A stretch of 64,000 nucleotides of DNA, taken from positions 186,001-250,000 of the forward strand of contig NZ_MVAG01000114.1 of NCBI RefSeq assembly GCF_002177115.1, written 5' to 3'. The translations under genes were made by a program, and so were the position numbers. The notes under the pieces are model-generated. The model saw only the letters and a program-made list of their open reading frames with translations, made no database searches and was not told where the DNA came from. Shown here in pieces: positions 18,033-25,854 of this stretch (position 1 is its first letter; each line of letters opens with the position of its first letter). Source of the stretch: Chryseobacterium mucoviscidosis. Lineage in GTDB: Bacteria > Bacteroidota > Bacteroidia > Flavobacteriales > Weeksellaceae.

Positions 18033-18187
18033 ACCGCAAAAGAAGCAAAAGACTTTATAGAATTTATTAAGGTATTTCTAAAGGTTTGCAAAAGGAACCT
18101 TTGATTTTTGTTAACTTATGTGTTCTTTTTCTATTAATCATTAAACTTAAAATAACTAAAGTGTTAATCTTTTGCTTCTTTTGCGGT
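18033..18187. repeat. 20-bp inverted repeat in a 388-bp gap
   Basis: The 20 bases at 18033-18052, beginning ACCGCAAAAGAAGC, recur as an exact reverse complement at 18168-18187, 115 bases apart. Flanks are AT-rich. The gap 17875-18262 holds no convincing gene. A degenerate relative with the same CCGCAAAG theme lies at 35545-35674, which suggests a dispersed intergenic element. Confidence 0.55.
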
Positions 18188-18235
18188 AAAAAATAAAAGT
18201 TTAAACATTATCATTTTATTTTAAATTATTGCCAG

Positions 18236-18266
18236 AAACCTCAACAGCAATTGTTGGGGTTTTTAT
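18236..18266 (+). terminator. Terminator between convergent genes
   Basis: AAACCTCAACA and TGTTGGGGTTT pair with one internal mismatch and a short loop, followed by TTATTG on the plus strand. It lies just past the stop of the WYL gene. Confidence 0.55.
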
Positions 18267-19219
18267 TGATGTTTGTCTGCAATCTTTGACAACAAATCAT
18301 TGAGTTGTACTTTGAGGGTTTCGGGTTCTAAAATCGTTGCATAATCTGCAAAAGTAATCAGCCAGCGCGGAAATCCGTCTTTAATGGATTCTGTTTCGAA
18401 AGTGAGTTCTACCATTCCGTTTTCGGCATCAATTTCTTGGGTTAGACCGTAATATTTTTTGGAATTGACCAGAAAAGTCATGATTTTTTTCTCTACCAAA
18501 AGTCTCACGAGTGTTTTATTGCCATTGTTGCTTTGCCTGTAATCATTAATCTGCCCGTATTCTCCTAAAAACGGATTCTGGGTTTTCGAAATCTTTAAAA
18601 TCCGGTCAATACGAAATTGTCGGAAGTCGTTTCTCAAGGTACAGTAAGCCATGATGTACCAATAATTGAATTCAAAGAAAACGCCGACTGCTTCAATGGT
18701 TCTTGTCGAAATTTCCTCATCAACGGTTTTATATTCCATGATTAACTGCCGTTTTTCGGCTATGCTTTCCAGAATCGTGGGAAGAACGTCTTTAATGGTA
18801 TCTTCGGTTTCGGCATGATACTGAAAAATATCAATCTGATTTTCAATATTCTGGATAAGATTTCTGTCGGAAAATTTTAAAACGGAACGCACTTTTTCCA
18901 TCGCGGTCTGATAATGGTTTCCCAAACTCTGATGCGAAAATTTCTGCATCAGTTTCTCGGCGGTGATGAAACTCAGAACTTCTTCTTTGGTAAACATGAC
19001 GGGTGGCAGTTTGTAGCCATCCATCAAAGAGTAACCGCTTCCTGCTTCACCAATGATCGGAATTCCTGCATTTTCCAGTGTTTTTACGTCGCGGTAAATG
19101 GTTCTTACACTCACATCAAATTTGGCAGCCAGATCCTGCGCTCTTACAAGCGGTTTCGACTGTAATTGGGTGAGAATTGCCGTGACGCGGTCGAGTTTTT
19201 TGAGGTAATGGTCGTTCAT
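18263..19219 (-). CDS. YafY-type WYL domain transcriptional regulator
   Basis: A 318-residue regulator. The N-terminal DeoR-type helix-turn-helix covers residues 8-60 (AQDLAAKFDVSVRTIYRDVKTLENAGIPI) and is followed by EAGSGYSLMDGYKLPPVMFT. The WYL ligand-binding domain lies around 150-235 (FNYWYIMAYCTLRNDFRQFRIDRI), with a C-terminal extension typical of the family. It probably senses a nucleotide or small ligand and controls the neighbouring dinB-like gene through the TGACAA/TTGTCA dyad (inference). Its own promoter sits between two tandem repeat tracts. Confidence 0.88.
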   Translation of the reverse strand: MNDHYLKKLDRVTAILTQLQSKPLVRAQDLAAKFDVSVRTIYRDVKTLENAGIPIIGEAGSGYSLMDGYKLPPVMFTKEEVLSFITAEKLMQKFSHQSLGNHYQTAMEKVRSVLKFSDRNLIQNIENQIDIFQYHAETEDTIKDVLPTILESIAEKRQLIMEYKTVDEEISTRTIEAVGVFFEFNYWYIMAYCTLRNDFRQFRIDRILKISKTQNPFLGEYGQINDYRQSNNGNKTLVRLLVEKKIMTFLVNSKKYYGLTQEIDAENGMVELTFETESIKDGFPRWLITFADYATILEPETLKVQLNDLLSKIADKHQ

Positions 19220-19237
19220 TGGGTGTGAAGGTAGGAG

Positions 19238-19310
19238 TGTTTTAGGGTTTTAGAGTTTTAGTGTTTTAGTGTTTTAGTGTTTTAGTGTTTTAGTGTTTTA
19301 GTGTTTTAGC
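19238..19310. repeat. 8-bp tandem repeat (GTTTTAGT)n
   Basis: Six perfect copies of GTTTTAGT and a seventh ending in C occupy 19255-19310; two degenerate copies precede them. The tract lies between the predicted start of transcription and the ATG of the WYL gene, so it forms its 5' leader. Copy number may vary by slippage. Confidence 0.85.
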
Positions 19311-19317
19311 AAAGTTA
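19310..19317 (-). promoter_or_regulatory. -7 element of the WYL gene between two repeats
   Basis: TAACTTTG on the minus strand matches TAnnTTTG. The heptamer tract fills the space where a -33 element should be. The first upstream TTG is at 19372-19370, 52 bases away, too far for a normal 17-23 base spacer. Confidence 0.45.
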
Positions 19318-19354
19318 TCTTTTATCTTTTATCTTTTATCTTTTATCTTTTATC
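19317..19354. repeat. 7-bp tandem repeat (ATCTTTT)n
   Basis: Five consecutive ATCTTTT units with a partial sixth. The tract overlaps the last codons of the ABC exporter gene (stop at 19343-19345) and lies directly upstream of the WYL -7 element. Confidence 0.8.
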
Positions 19355-21154
19355 ATTATAAGTATTAACCAATTTATCCAGATTTAAACTTCTTGCAGAG
19401 GCATCAAAAATTTCTCTGTAGGTTCCGTTGGTCTGTACCAGTTCATCGTGCGTTCCGCTTTCCACTACTCTGCCTTTTTTCATGACGTAAATTTTATCTG
19501 AATCTAAAATCTGCGATAAAGAATGGGAAATGATAATCACGGTTCTGCCTTCTTTTATCGCATCCAGAGAATTTTTGATCTGTTCTGTGGCGATGACATC
19601 GAGGCTCGCCGTTGGTTCATCAAGGAAAATAATCGGAGGATTTTTTAAGAATAATCTGGCGATGGCAATTCTCTGCTGTTGTCCTCCCGAAAGTTGCGTA
19701 GCATCATGATTATATTTTTCCGGTAAATCTAAAATCTGTTCATGCAGATAGGCTTTTTTAGCCGCTTCCTCAATTTCTTCGAAAGTAGCATTCATATTTC
19801 CGTATCGGATGTTGTCTTCGATACTTCCCTGAAAGATATGGTTCTTCTGAAGTACCAATCCCAGATCGTTTCTTAGAAAAGTATTGTCAAAATGATTCAG
19901 ATCTACCCCATCCAAAAATATTTCTCCTGAATCGGGAGGGTAAAATTTACACAGAAGATTGATAATCGTTGATTTTCCCGCTCCGCTTAATCCGACCAAA
20001 GCGGTGGTTTTTCCGTTTTCAAATTTCATGGAAACATCGTGAAGGGCTTTAGTTCCGTTCGGATACGTAAAATTGATGATTTTCAGTTCAAAATTTCCTT
20101 TGATTTCTTTTTCTACAAAATTTCCGTTCGGTTCTTTTTCGTCGTCTGCATTTAAAATATCAAAATACCCTTCTGCATAGATCATCGCGTCATTCATGTC
20201 ATCATAAATTCTGTGCAGTTGTCTAATCGGAGCCGAAACATTATTGAAAAGCATGATGTGAAGCATAATCGCTCCGATGGTCATCTGCTGATCCAGAACG
20301 AGGTAAACCGTAAGAAGGATTATCAAAACCACTCCGAACTGTTCAATGAACGTTTTTAAACCATCATAAATAAAATTTGTTTTTCTTGTAAACATCTGAC
20401 TCTCCATCAACTGCATCTGTAAGTCGTACTGTTTTTTTCCTTCAAATTTTTCTCGGACAAAACTCTTAATTACCATGATGGAGTTGATTAGATTTAAAAG
20501 TCCTGAAGTTTTCTGTTCGCGCTGGTTACGCAGAGTTCTTCGTACTCCGCTTAATTTCTTCGCCTGTAATGAGCTTACATAAAAATAGATGGGAACAATG
20601 ATGGTGGAAACAATTCCGACGTACACATTTTGCAGATACATGATAACCAATGCAATAATTGAATTTGAAAACAGTGGAAGCATATCTATAAAAAAGTTCT
20701 GCACCAGTCGTGTTAAACTTTCAATTCCTCTGTCTATTCTGATCTGCAATTTTCCGGATTCGTGGTTTTCATCATTAAAATAAGCAACTCTGTAGGTTAA
20801 AATTTTATCGATGGCAGATTGTGCGAGAATAGAACTTACATTAATCCTGATCTTTTCGCCATAGAATTTCTGTCCGAAATTGATAAAAATATTCAGCAGT
20901 TCTTTTCCCAATAATATAACGGAGATGATAACGAGAATATGAATTCCTTCCGACATCGGATGCGGAAGATGCGTAAGTTTGGTTACTTCATCCACTGTGT
21001 ATTTTAAAACCAAAGGATTGACCTGCGCCGCCAAAGCTCCCAAAAAGGTTAGAAAGAGCGTTCCGTAGATCATCAAACGATACGGTCTGATAAAAGGAGC
21101 AAGCTGTTTATAGATTCCGAATAAGGTGACAGTTCTGTTGAATGGTTTTGCCAT
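19343..21154 (-). CDS. ABC exporter, MsbA-like half transporter
   Basis: A 603-residue fused permease-ATPase. About six membrane helices fill residues 20-330. The nucleotide-binding domain has Walker A GLSGAGKST near 388, signature LSGGQQQR near 487 and Walker B IIFLDEPTASLD near 507. The length and order suit homodimeric lipid or drug exporters. Proximity to lptB makes a lipid A/LPS-related substrate possible, but sequence alone does not settle that. The last residues (DKR) are encoded by the tandem repeat tract. Confidence 0.85.
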   Translation of the reverse strand: MAKPFNRTVTLFGIYKQLAPFIRPYRLMIYGTLFLTFLGALAAQVNPLVLKYTVDEVTKLTHLPHPMSEGIHILVIISVILLGKELLNIFINFGQKFYGEKIRINVSSILAQSAIDKILTYRVAYFNDENHESGKLQIRIDRGIESLTRLVQNFFIDMLPLFSNSIIALVIMYLQNVYVGIVSTIIVPIYFYVSSLQAKKLSGVRRTLRNQREQKTSGLLNLINSIMVIKSFVREKFEGKKQYDLQMQLMESQMFTRKTNFIYDGLKTFIEQFGVVLIILLTVYLVLDQQMTIGAIMLHIMLFNNVSAPIRQLHRIYDDMNDAMIYAEGYFDILNADDEKEPNGNFVEKEIKGNFELKIINFTYPNGTKALHDVSMKFENGKTTALVGLSGAGKSTIINLLCKFYPPDSGEIFLDGVDLNHFDNTFLRNDLGLVLQKNHIFQGSIEDNIRYGNMNATFEEIEEAAKKAYLHEQILDLPEKYNHDATQLSGGQQQRIAIARLFLKNPPIIFLDEPTASLDVIATEQIKNSLDAIKEGRTVIIISHSLSQILDSDKIYVMKKGRVVESGTHDELVQTNGTYREIFDASARSLNLDKLVNTYNDKR

Positions 21155-21171
21155 ACGATGATTTTAAATAA

Positions 21172-21207
21172 AAAACGTACCGTTTTACAGAGAAAAAGGT
21201 ACGTTTT
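21172..21207 (-). terminator. Terminator of lptB
   Basis: Ten-bp arms AAAACGTACC and GGTACGTTTT, 16-base loop, followed on the minus strand by TTATTT. It lies between lptB and the exporter gene, so the latter probably has its own promoter. Confidence 0.7.
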
Positions 21208-21238
21208 ATTCTATTTTTCAGCAAATATTTGCCTTAAT

Positions 21239-22300
21239 TTAATTTTCAAATACGTAAGTCGTGAGATAATGCAGTTCAGGCTTTCCCGCTGCTTTTGAGT
21301 CTGATTCTGCCTGCTCTAAAGAATACATTGAATTAATCTCTTTCTTCTGAAACACAAAAGAATTATTGGCATTTTTATCGACCACATCATTAAAAATATG
21401 CTGAATTTCGGAATTCCCCAATGAGGCAAAACTGATGTCTTCAAAGCCATACAGCAATCTGAGATCATCAAACTGAGCAAAATTTTCGTCCACAAAATTC
21501 TGAAACTGGGTTTTAGAATCGAAATTTCCAGCCCAGATATTATACCCGTAACTTTTCTTTTGCGGTTTGTCGAAAATGCTTTGGTAAACGAAGTTTTCTC
21601 CTAAATAAGCTTCTCTTACCTGCGGATCGTTTGCCAGTTCTTCCGGAAGTCCTTCTTTCAGAATTCTTCCTTCAAACATAATGTATGTTTTGTTGGTAAT
21701 AGCCAAAGTCTGCTGAACGTTGTGGTCGGTAATCAGGATTCCGATATTTTTATCCGTAAGACTTCTTACGATTTTCTGGATATCTTCTACCGCAATCGGG
21801 TCTACTCCGGCGAAAGGTTCATCCAGAAGAATAAAACTCGGATCCGTTGCAAGACATCTTGCGATCTCTGTTCTACGTCTTTCCCCTCCTGACAAAAGGT
21901 CTCCACGGTTTTTACGGACGTGCTGTAAGGAAAATTCTTCAATCAGCTCATCGCATTTCATCTGCTGTTCGCGTTTTGAAAGCTTGGTCAACTGTAAAAC
22001 GCCCATGATATTGTCTTCTACCGAAAGTTTACGGAAAACAGATGCTTCCTGAGCCAAATAACCTATACCTTTCTGAGCTCTGCGATACATGGCATCGGTC
22101 GTGATTTCCTGTTTGTCGAGGAAAATTTTTCCGGAAGTAGGCTTAACCAAACCGACAATCATATAAAACGAGGTGGTTTTTCCTGCTCCGTTCGGACCAA
22201 GCAAACCCACAATTTCTCCCTGCTGAACCTGTACAGAAACGCCTTTTACTACTTTTTTAGGACCGTATTCTTTGATTAAGTTTTCTCCGCGTAAAATCAT
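21239..22300 (-). CDS. lptB: LptB, LPS export ATPase, with C-terminal extension
   Basis: A 353-residue ABC ATPase. Residues 1 to about 238 are a standard LptB: GPNGAGKTTSFYM Walker A near 34-46, LLSGGERRRTEIARCLA, FILLDEPFAGVDPIAVEDIQ, and the LptB-specific end REAYLGENF. LptB normally stops there at about 240. Here some 110 further residues follow (YGYNIWAGNFDSKTQFQNF onward), which look like a separate alpha/beta domain, faintly recalling immunity protein 22-type sequences. LptB powers LPS movement from the inner membrane. Function of the extra domain is unknown. Confidence 0.9.
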   Translation of the reverse strand: MILRGENLIKEYGPKKVVKGVSVQVQQGEIVGLLGPNGAGKTTSFYMIVGLVKPTSGKIFLDKQEITTDAMYRRAQKGIGYLAQEASVFRKLSVEDNIMGVLQLTKLSKREQQMKCDELIEEFSLQHVRKNRGDLLSGGERRRTEIARCLATDPSFILLDEPFAGVDPIAVEDIQKIVRSLTDKNIGILITDHNVQQTLAITNKTYIMFEGRILKEGLPEELANDPQVREAYLGENFVYQSIFDKPQKKSYGYNIWAGNFDSKTQFQNFVDENFAQFDDLRLLYGFEDISFASLGNSEIQHIFNDVVDKNANNSFVFQKKEINSMYSLEQAESDSKAAGKPELHYLTTYVFEN

Positions 22301-22305
22301 AAGGG

Positions 22306-22313
22306 CAAAGATA
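22306..22313 (-). promoter_or_regulatory. -7 element of lptB
   Basis: TATCTTTG on the minus strand ends five bases before the ATG at 22300, so the transcript would begin at or next to the start codon. Confidence 0.5.
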
Positions 22314-22476
22314 AAGTTTTTTTGAATTCAAATTTTAGATTAAAAAATGGACTTGGAAGTTTTGTGAAATTTTAATACTTAGATTAAAGATTCTTCGAAT
22401 AATATTTAACTCAAAATTTTTAAAAACTTTATTTTATTTCCATAATTTTAGACTTTCATCAACACTTATTATTACT

Positions 22477-23205
22477 ATGGAAAATAATCAACAGCTTACC
22501 GAGCTTTTAGCTTTAGATCTTGGTGTAAACATCATCAACCGAAGACCTTATGCGAAAGAAGTTTTCAAATGGCAGGATATGGATCTGCTTCCGCATTCTT
22601 CCACGGATACTTTGCTTTGCGAAATCTACGAATGGAACGGAAGAAACTGGAGAACCACGAATAATAATCTTATAGGCTATTTATTTGGCAGCGACCAGTT
22701 AAGTACTGTTAAAAATCAATTGATGAATGTTCAGAAATTTCCGGCTCTGATTCCTGATTTTGAATTTACGAAAGACAGCATGATTGAATTCGGGCTTGCT
22801 CTCCCCTCTCTTTTCAATATCGGAATTAAAGGCGACATTAAAAGCGCCAAAGATTTTTCTGTAAAAGTAAACGGCGTTACAAAATCCAGAATCACCAACA
22901 TAGATTCTCCCGGAATAGAAATCCTTCGAAAATATTCTGAATTTACGCAAAACGAATCCAGATCATACAGAAAGAACATCAAATTTAATTATCTGAGTAC
23001 TTCTTTATTTTATGCAGAAAGTGTGGAAATTAATCTTGAAAAAGACGCAGGCGTGAATCTTGATGTGAGTTTCCAGACACAGGATGTGGAAGTAAAAGCC
23101 AATGTTGATACAGATACAAAAAAGAATTTCGTTCTGAAATATACGGGAAACCAAGCTCCATTTGCTGCAAAATTTACGAAAGGAAAAGATTTTAATATTT
23201 CCTGA
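22477..23205 (+). CDS. Hypothetical 242-residue protein
   Basis: Not recognised. No signal peptide, no membrane segment and no Cys-rich motif. The N-terminus reads LLALDLGVNIINRRPYAKEVF and the second half is rich in alternating beta-type sequence with many Lys and Asp. ATG 22477 is the first in frame. It stands alone between lptB (divergent) and hemB (convergent), with a shared terminator behind it. No clear -7 element is visible in the AT-rich 176-bp upstream gap. Confidence 0.65.
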   Translation: MENNQQLTELLALDLGVNIINRRPYAKEVFKWQDMDLLPHSSTDTLLCEIYEWNGRNWRTTNNNLIGYLFGSDQLSTVKNQLMNVQKFPALIPDFEFTKDSMIEFGLALPSLFNIGIKGDIKSAKDFSVKVNGVTKSRITNIDSPGIEILRKYSEFTQNESRSYRKNIKFNYLSTSLFYAESVEINLEKDAGVNLDVSFQTQDVEVKANVDTDTKKNFVLKYTGNQAPFAAKFTKGKDFNIS

Positions 23206-23222
23206 TATTTTTATAATCGGGT

Positions 23223-23283
23223 TTTAGCCAAAGCTTACAATCATTAATTATTTTCTTTGGTTTCAAAATAAGTTTTGGCTAAA
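23223..23283. repeat. Intergenic inverted repeat with GGCTAAA units
   Basis: TTTAGCCAAA (23223-23232) and TTTGGCTAAA (23274-23283) are exact inverted copies. The same GGCTTTAGCC theme returns in the terminator that follows, so the whole gap is built of one repeat type. Confidence 0.5.
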
Positions 23284-23308
23284 GCTGAATTTAGAGTTCA
23301 TCAATAAA

Positions 23309-23330
23309 AAACGGGCTTTAGCCCGTTTCT
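23309..23330. terminator. Bidirectional terminator between hypothetical gene and hemB
   Basis: Nine-bp arms AAACGGGCT and AGCCCGTTT with a two-base loop, A-rich before and T-rich after. Confidence 0.75.
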
Positions 23331-23387
23331 ATTGATAAAAACATTTCGATCCGAAATGTTTTTCATTTAAAATATAATGTGAAAAAA

Positions 23388-24377
23388 TTATCTGTTCAAA
23401 ATCATTGCAGCTTCTTTCGCGAAATACGTGAAAATCATATCAGCACCGGCTCTTTTAAAGCAGGTTAAGCTTTCGATAATGGTTTTGTCATTATCCAGCC
23501 ATCCGTTTTGTGCAGCCGCTTTTACCATTGCATATTCTCCGCTCACATTGTAAACCGCAATCGGAAGATCAATCGCTTCACGAACTTTAGAAACAATATC
23601 CAGATACGGAAGTCCCGGTTTAATCATGATAATGTCGGCTCCTTCTTCAATATCCTTAAAAACTTCGTTCAACGCTTCTCTGGAATTATGAAAATCCATC
23701 TGATATGTTTTTTTATCCTTCGGAATTTCCATATTATCTTTCGGTGCACTGTCTAATGCGCTTCTGAAAGGTCCGTAAAAAGAACTTGCATATTTTGCAG
23801 CATAGCTTAAAATACCCACATCGGTAAATCCGCTATCTTCCAATGCTTCACGAATGACCTGAACTCTGCCATCCATCATATCACTTGGTGCCACAATGTC
23901 TGCTCCGGCTTCTGCGTGTGACACCGACATTCTTGCCAAAGCATCGTTTGTAGCATCATTTACAATTTTCCCGTTTTCGATAATTCCGTCGTGACCGTAA
24001 ATAGAATACGGATCTAAAGCAACATCGGGCATTACCACCATTTCGGGAAGCGCATCTTTGATCGCCCTGATCGTGTTCTGCATCAGTCCGTTTTTATTCC
24101 ATGCTTCTTTTCCGGTATTGTCTTTCAGGTCTTCTGAAACCTTCATGTAAAGATTAACAGCCTTTACACCTAAAGAAAATAACTCCTTACATTCTTTCAC
24201 CGTCAGATCAATGCTTCTTCTGAAAATTCCCGGCATCGACGGGATCGGTTCTTCTTTATTTTCGCCCTCCATTACGAAGATCGGCATTACAAAATCGTTG
24301 GTTGTAAGAGAGCATTCTCTTACCAGACTTCTTACAGATTCGTTTACTCTCAGCCTTCTATTTCTTGAATGTATCAT
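23388..24377 (-). CDS. hemB: Porphobilinogen synthase (ALA dehydratase)
   Basis: A 329-residue enzyme that condenses two 5-aminolevulinate molecules to porphobilinogen in heme synthesis. The two Schiff-base lysines are Lys195 (SYAAKYASSFYGPFR) and Lys253 (MIKPGLPYLD). The metal loop at 118-130 reads DVALDPYSIYGHD, without the three cysteines of zinc-dependent enzymes, so this is a magnesium-type HemB. A TAAATTTG -7 element lies 31-38 bases upstream of the start. Monocistronic. Confidence 0.97.
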   Translation of the reverse strand: MIHSRNRRLRVNESVRSLVRECSLTTNDFVMPIFVMEGENKEEPIPSMPGIFRRSIDLTVKECKELFSLGVKAVNLYMKVSEDLKDNTGKEAWNKNGLMQNTIRAIKDALPEMVVMPDVALDPYSIYGHDGIIENGKIVNDATNDALARMSVSHAEAGADIVAPSDMMDGRVQVIREALEDSGFTDVGILSYAAKYASSFYGPFRSALDSAPKDNMEIPKDKKTYQMDFHNSREALNEVFKDIEEGADIIMIKPGLPYLDIVSKVREAIDLPIAVYNVSGEYAMVKAAAQNGWLDNDKTIIESLTCFKRAGADMIFTYFAKEAAMILNR

Positions 24378-24407
24378 TTTGGAATACTTTTTGAATGAAA
24401 TTTAATG

Positions 24408-24415
24408 CAAATTTA
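24408..24415 (-). promoter_or_regulatory. -7 element of hemB
   Basis: TAAATTTG on the minus strand, 30 bases before the ATG. No TTG is found at the proper distance, so only half of the promoter is supported. Confidence 0.4.
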
Positions 24416-24497
24416 CTACAACTTATATAAAAAACTATTGCGTAGAATTGCAGAATTAATTATTTTTGTTAAAATATCCCTTAGAAATTATAATTTG

Positions 24498-24848
24498 ATG
24501 AGAAAACTTTTACTTTTGTTTATCTTTTTAGGCGCATTTGTTGGATTTTCCAACAATATGAAAGCGCAGATTAAAGAGCCGGCTTCCTTCTCTCAGAAGT
24601 CTGATGACGGAGTGCTTGTTGCTTATCCTAATCCGGCAAAGGATTTCCTTATCGTAAAGGCTAAAGATCCTAACCTGAAAATCCGAAGTGTGATTTTCTA
24701 TTCGATTTTAGGTACACAGGTTGCAAGTTATTCAGTCAACATGAATTCCGGAGAGATTAATATTGAAAAATTAAAGCCTGGTAAATATTTAATTCGATAT
24801 ATTCTGAGTGACAACACAATGAAAGTCACGCAGATTATGAAACAATAA
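24498..24848 (+). CDS. Stand-alone T9SS type A sorting domain protein
   Basis: A 116-residue secreted protein. A signal peptide (MRKLLLLFIFLGAFVGFSN) is followed by a short linker and then only a type IX secretion C-terminal domain: VAYPNPAKDFLIVKA, a beta-rich core, LKPGKYLIRYI and MKVTQIMKQ. T9SS domains usually trail large cargo; here no cargo exists. ATG 24498 is preferred over an earlier frame-start at 24405 because it gives a clean signal peptide. It may be displayed on the surface or compete for the secretion machinery (inference). Confidence 0.82.
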   Translation: MRKLLLLFIFLGAFVGFSNNMKAQIKEPASFSQKSDDGVLVAYPNPAKDFLIVKAKDPNLKIRSVIFYSILGTQVASYSVNMNSGEINIEKLKPGKYLIRYILSDNTMKVTQIMKQ

Positions 24849-24851
24849 TTT

Positions 24852-24880
24852 AAATCCTGATAATCATCAGGATTTTTTCT
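24852..24880 (+). terminator. Terminator of the T9SS-domain gene
   Basis: Ten-bp arms AAATCCTGAT and ATCAGGATTT, three-base loop, followed by TTTCTTTT. Confidence 0.8.
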
Positions 24881-24940
24881 TTTAGCTTAATTATTCCGTA
24901 ACTTTCGGAACATTTTTATCCTAATTATAAAAACAAATTA

Positions 24941-25852
24941 ATGCTAAAAGCTGAACATATTAGAAAGACCTATAACGCAGGTAAAAAGGTAGCTTTGGAT
25001 GATTTCAGCATCCATGTTCCGAAAGGAAGTGTTTATGGTCTTTTAGGTCCTAACGGAGCCGGAAAAACTTCTTTTATCCGGATCATCAATCAGATTACAC
25101 AGGCAGATTCTGGAGAAATACAGATCAACGGACAAAAGCTCAATCCGGATCATATTAAAGATATCGGATATATGCCTGAAGAACGCGGGCTGTATAAAAA
25201 CATGACCGTAGGAGATCAGCTTCTCTACTTCGGAGAGCTGAAAGGCATGAAAAAGAATGATGCTTTAACTGAGGCAAAAAAATGGTTTGATAAACTTCAC
25301 ATTGACCATTGGTGGAAGAAAAAGCTGTCTGAGCTGTCAAAAGGAATGGCGCAGAAAATCCAGTTTGTGGTTACTGTTCTTCACAGACCGCATTTATTGA
25401 TTCTGGATGAACCTTTTTCTGGTTTTGATCCTGTAAATGCCAATTTAATTAAAGACCAGATCATTGATCTTAAGAATAACGGAACTACCATCATCCTTTC
25501 TACTCACCGAATGGAAAGTGTTGAGGAAATGTGCGATTATGTGGCTCTGATTAATAACTCAAAAAAAATTATCGACGGAAGAGTTTTCGATGTACGCGAG
25601 AAATTCAAGAAAAATATTTTTGGAATCACGCTTTCTGATGTAAAAAACGATCAACTGGAAAGTTTTCAAAATAAATATGAAATTTTCAATATCAATCATG
25701 AAAATAACCTGGTTTCTTTTGATCTGAAAAATGAGACTGACCAAAATCATATTCTTCTGGATCTGGTGAATGTAGGAAAAGTAAGGTCATTCGACGAAAA
25801 AATTCCGAGTATGAACGAGGTGTTTATTAATGCGGTAAGCAATAATTCTTAA
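24941..25852 (+). CDS. ABC transporter ATPase, NatA-like
   Basis: A 303-residue ATPase with Walker A GPNGAGKTSF near 35, signature LSKGMAQKIQFV near 130, Walker B LLILDEPFSGFDP and switch STHRMES. A C-terminal domain of about 80 residues resembles DUF4162, as in NatA-type sodium or drug exporters. The permease follows two bases after its stop. Probable role: export of Na+, a drug or a lipid; the substrate cannot be told. Confidence 0.88.
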   Translation: MLKAEHIRKTYNAGKKVALDDFSIHVPKGSVYGLLGPNGAGKTSFIRIINQITQADSGEIQINGQKLNPDHIKDIGYMPEERGLYKNMTVGDQLLYFGELKGMKKNDALTEAKKWFDKLHIDHWWKKKLSELSKGMAQKIQFVVTVLHRPHLLILDEPFSGFDPVNANLIKDQIIDLKNNGTTIILSTHRMESVEEMCDYVALINNSKKIIDGRVFDVREKFKKNIFGITLSDVKNDQLESFQNKYEIFNINHENNLVSFDLKNETDQNHILLDLVNVGKVRSFDEKIPSMNEVFINAVSNNS

Positions 25853-25854
25853 TT

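Noticed and set aside
19238..19354. Short repeats as a CRISPR array
   Set aside because: Units of seven and eight bases without spacers are simple tandem repeats, not CRISPR.
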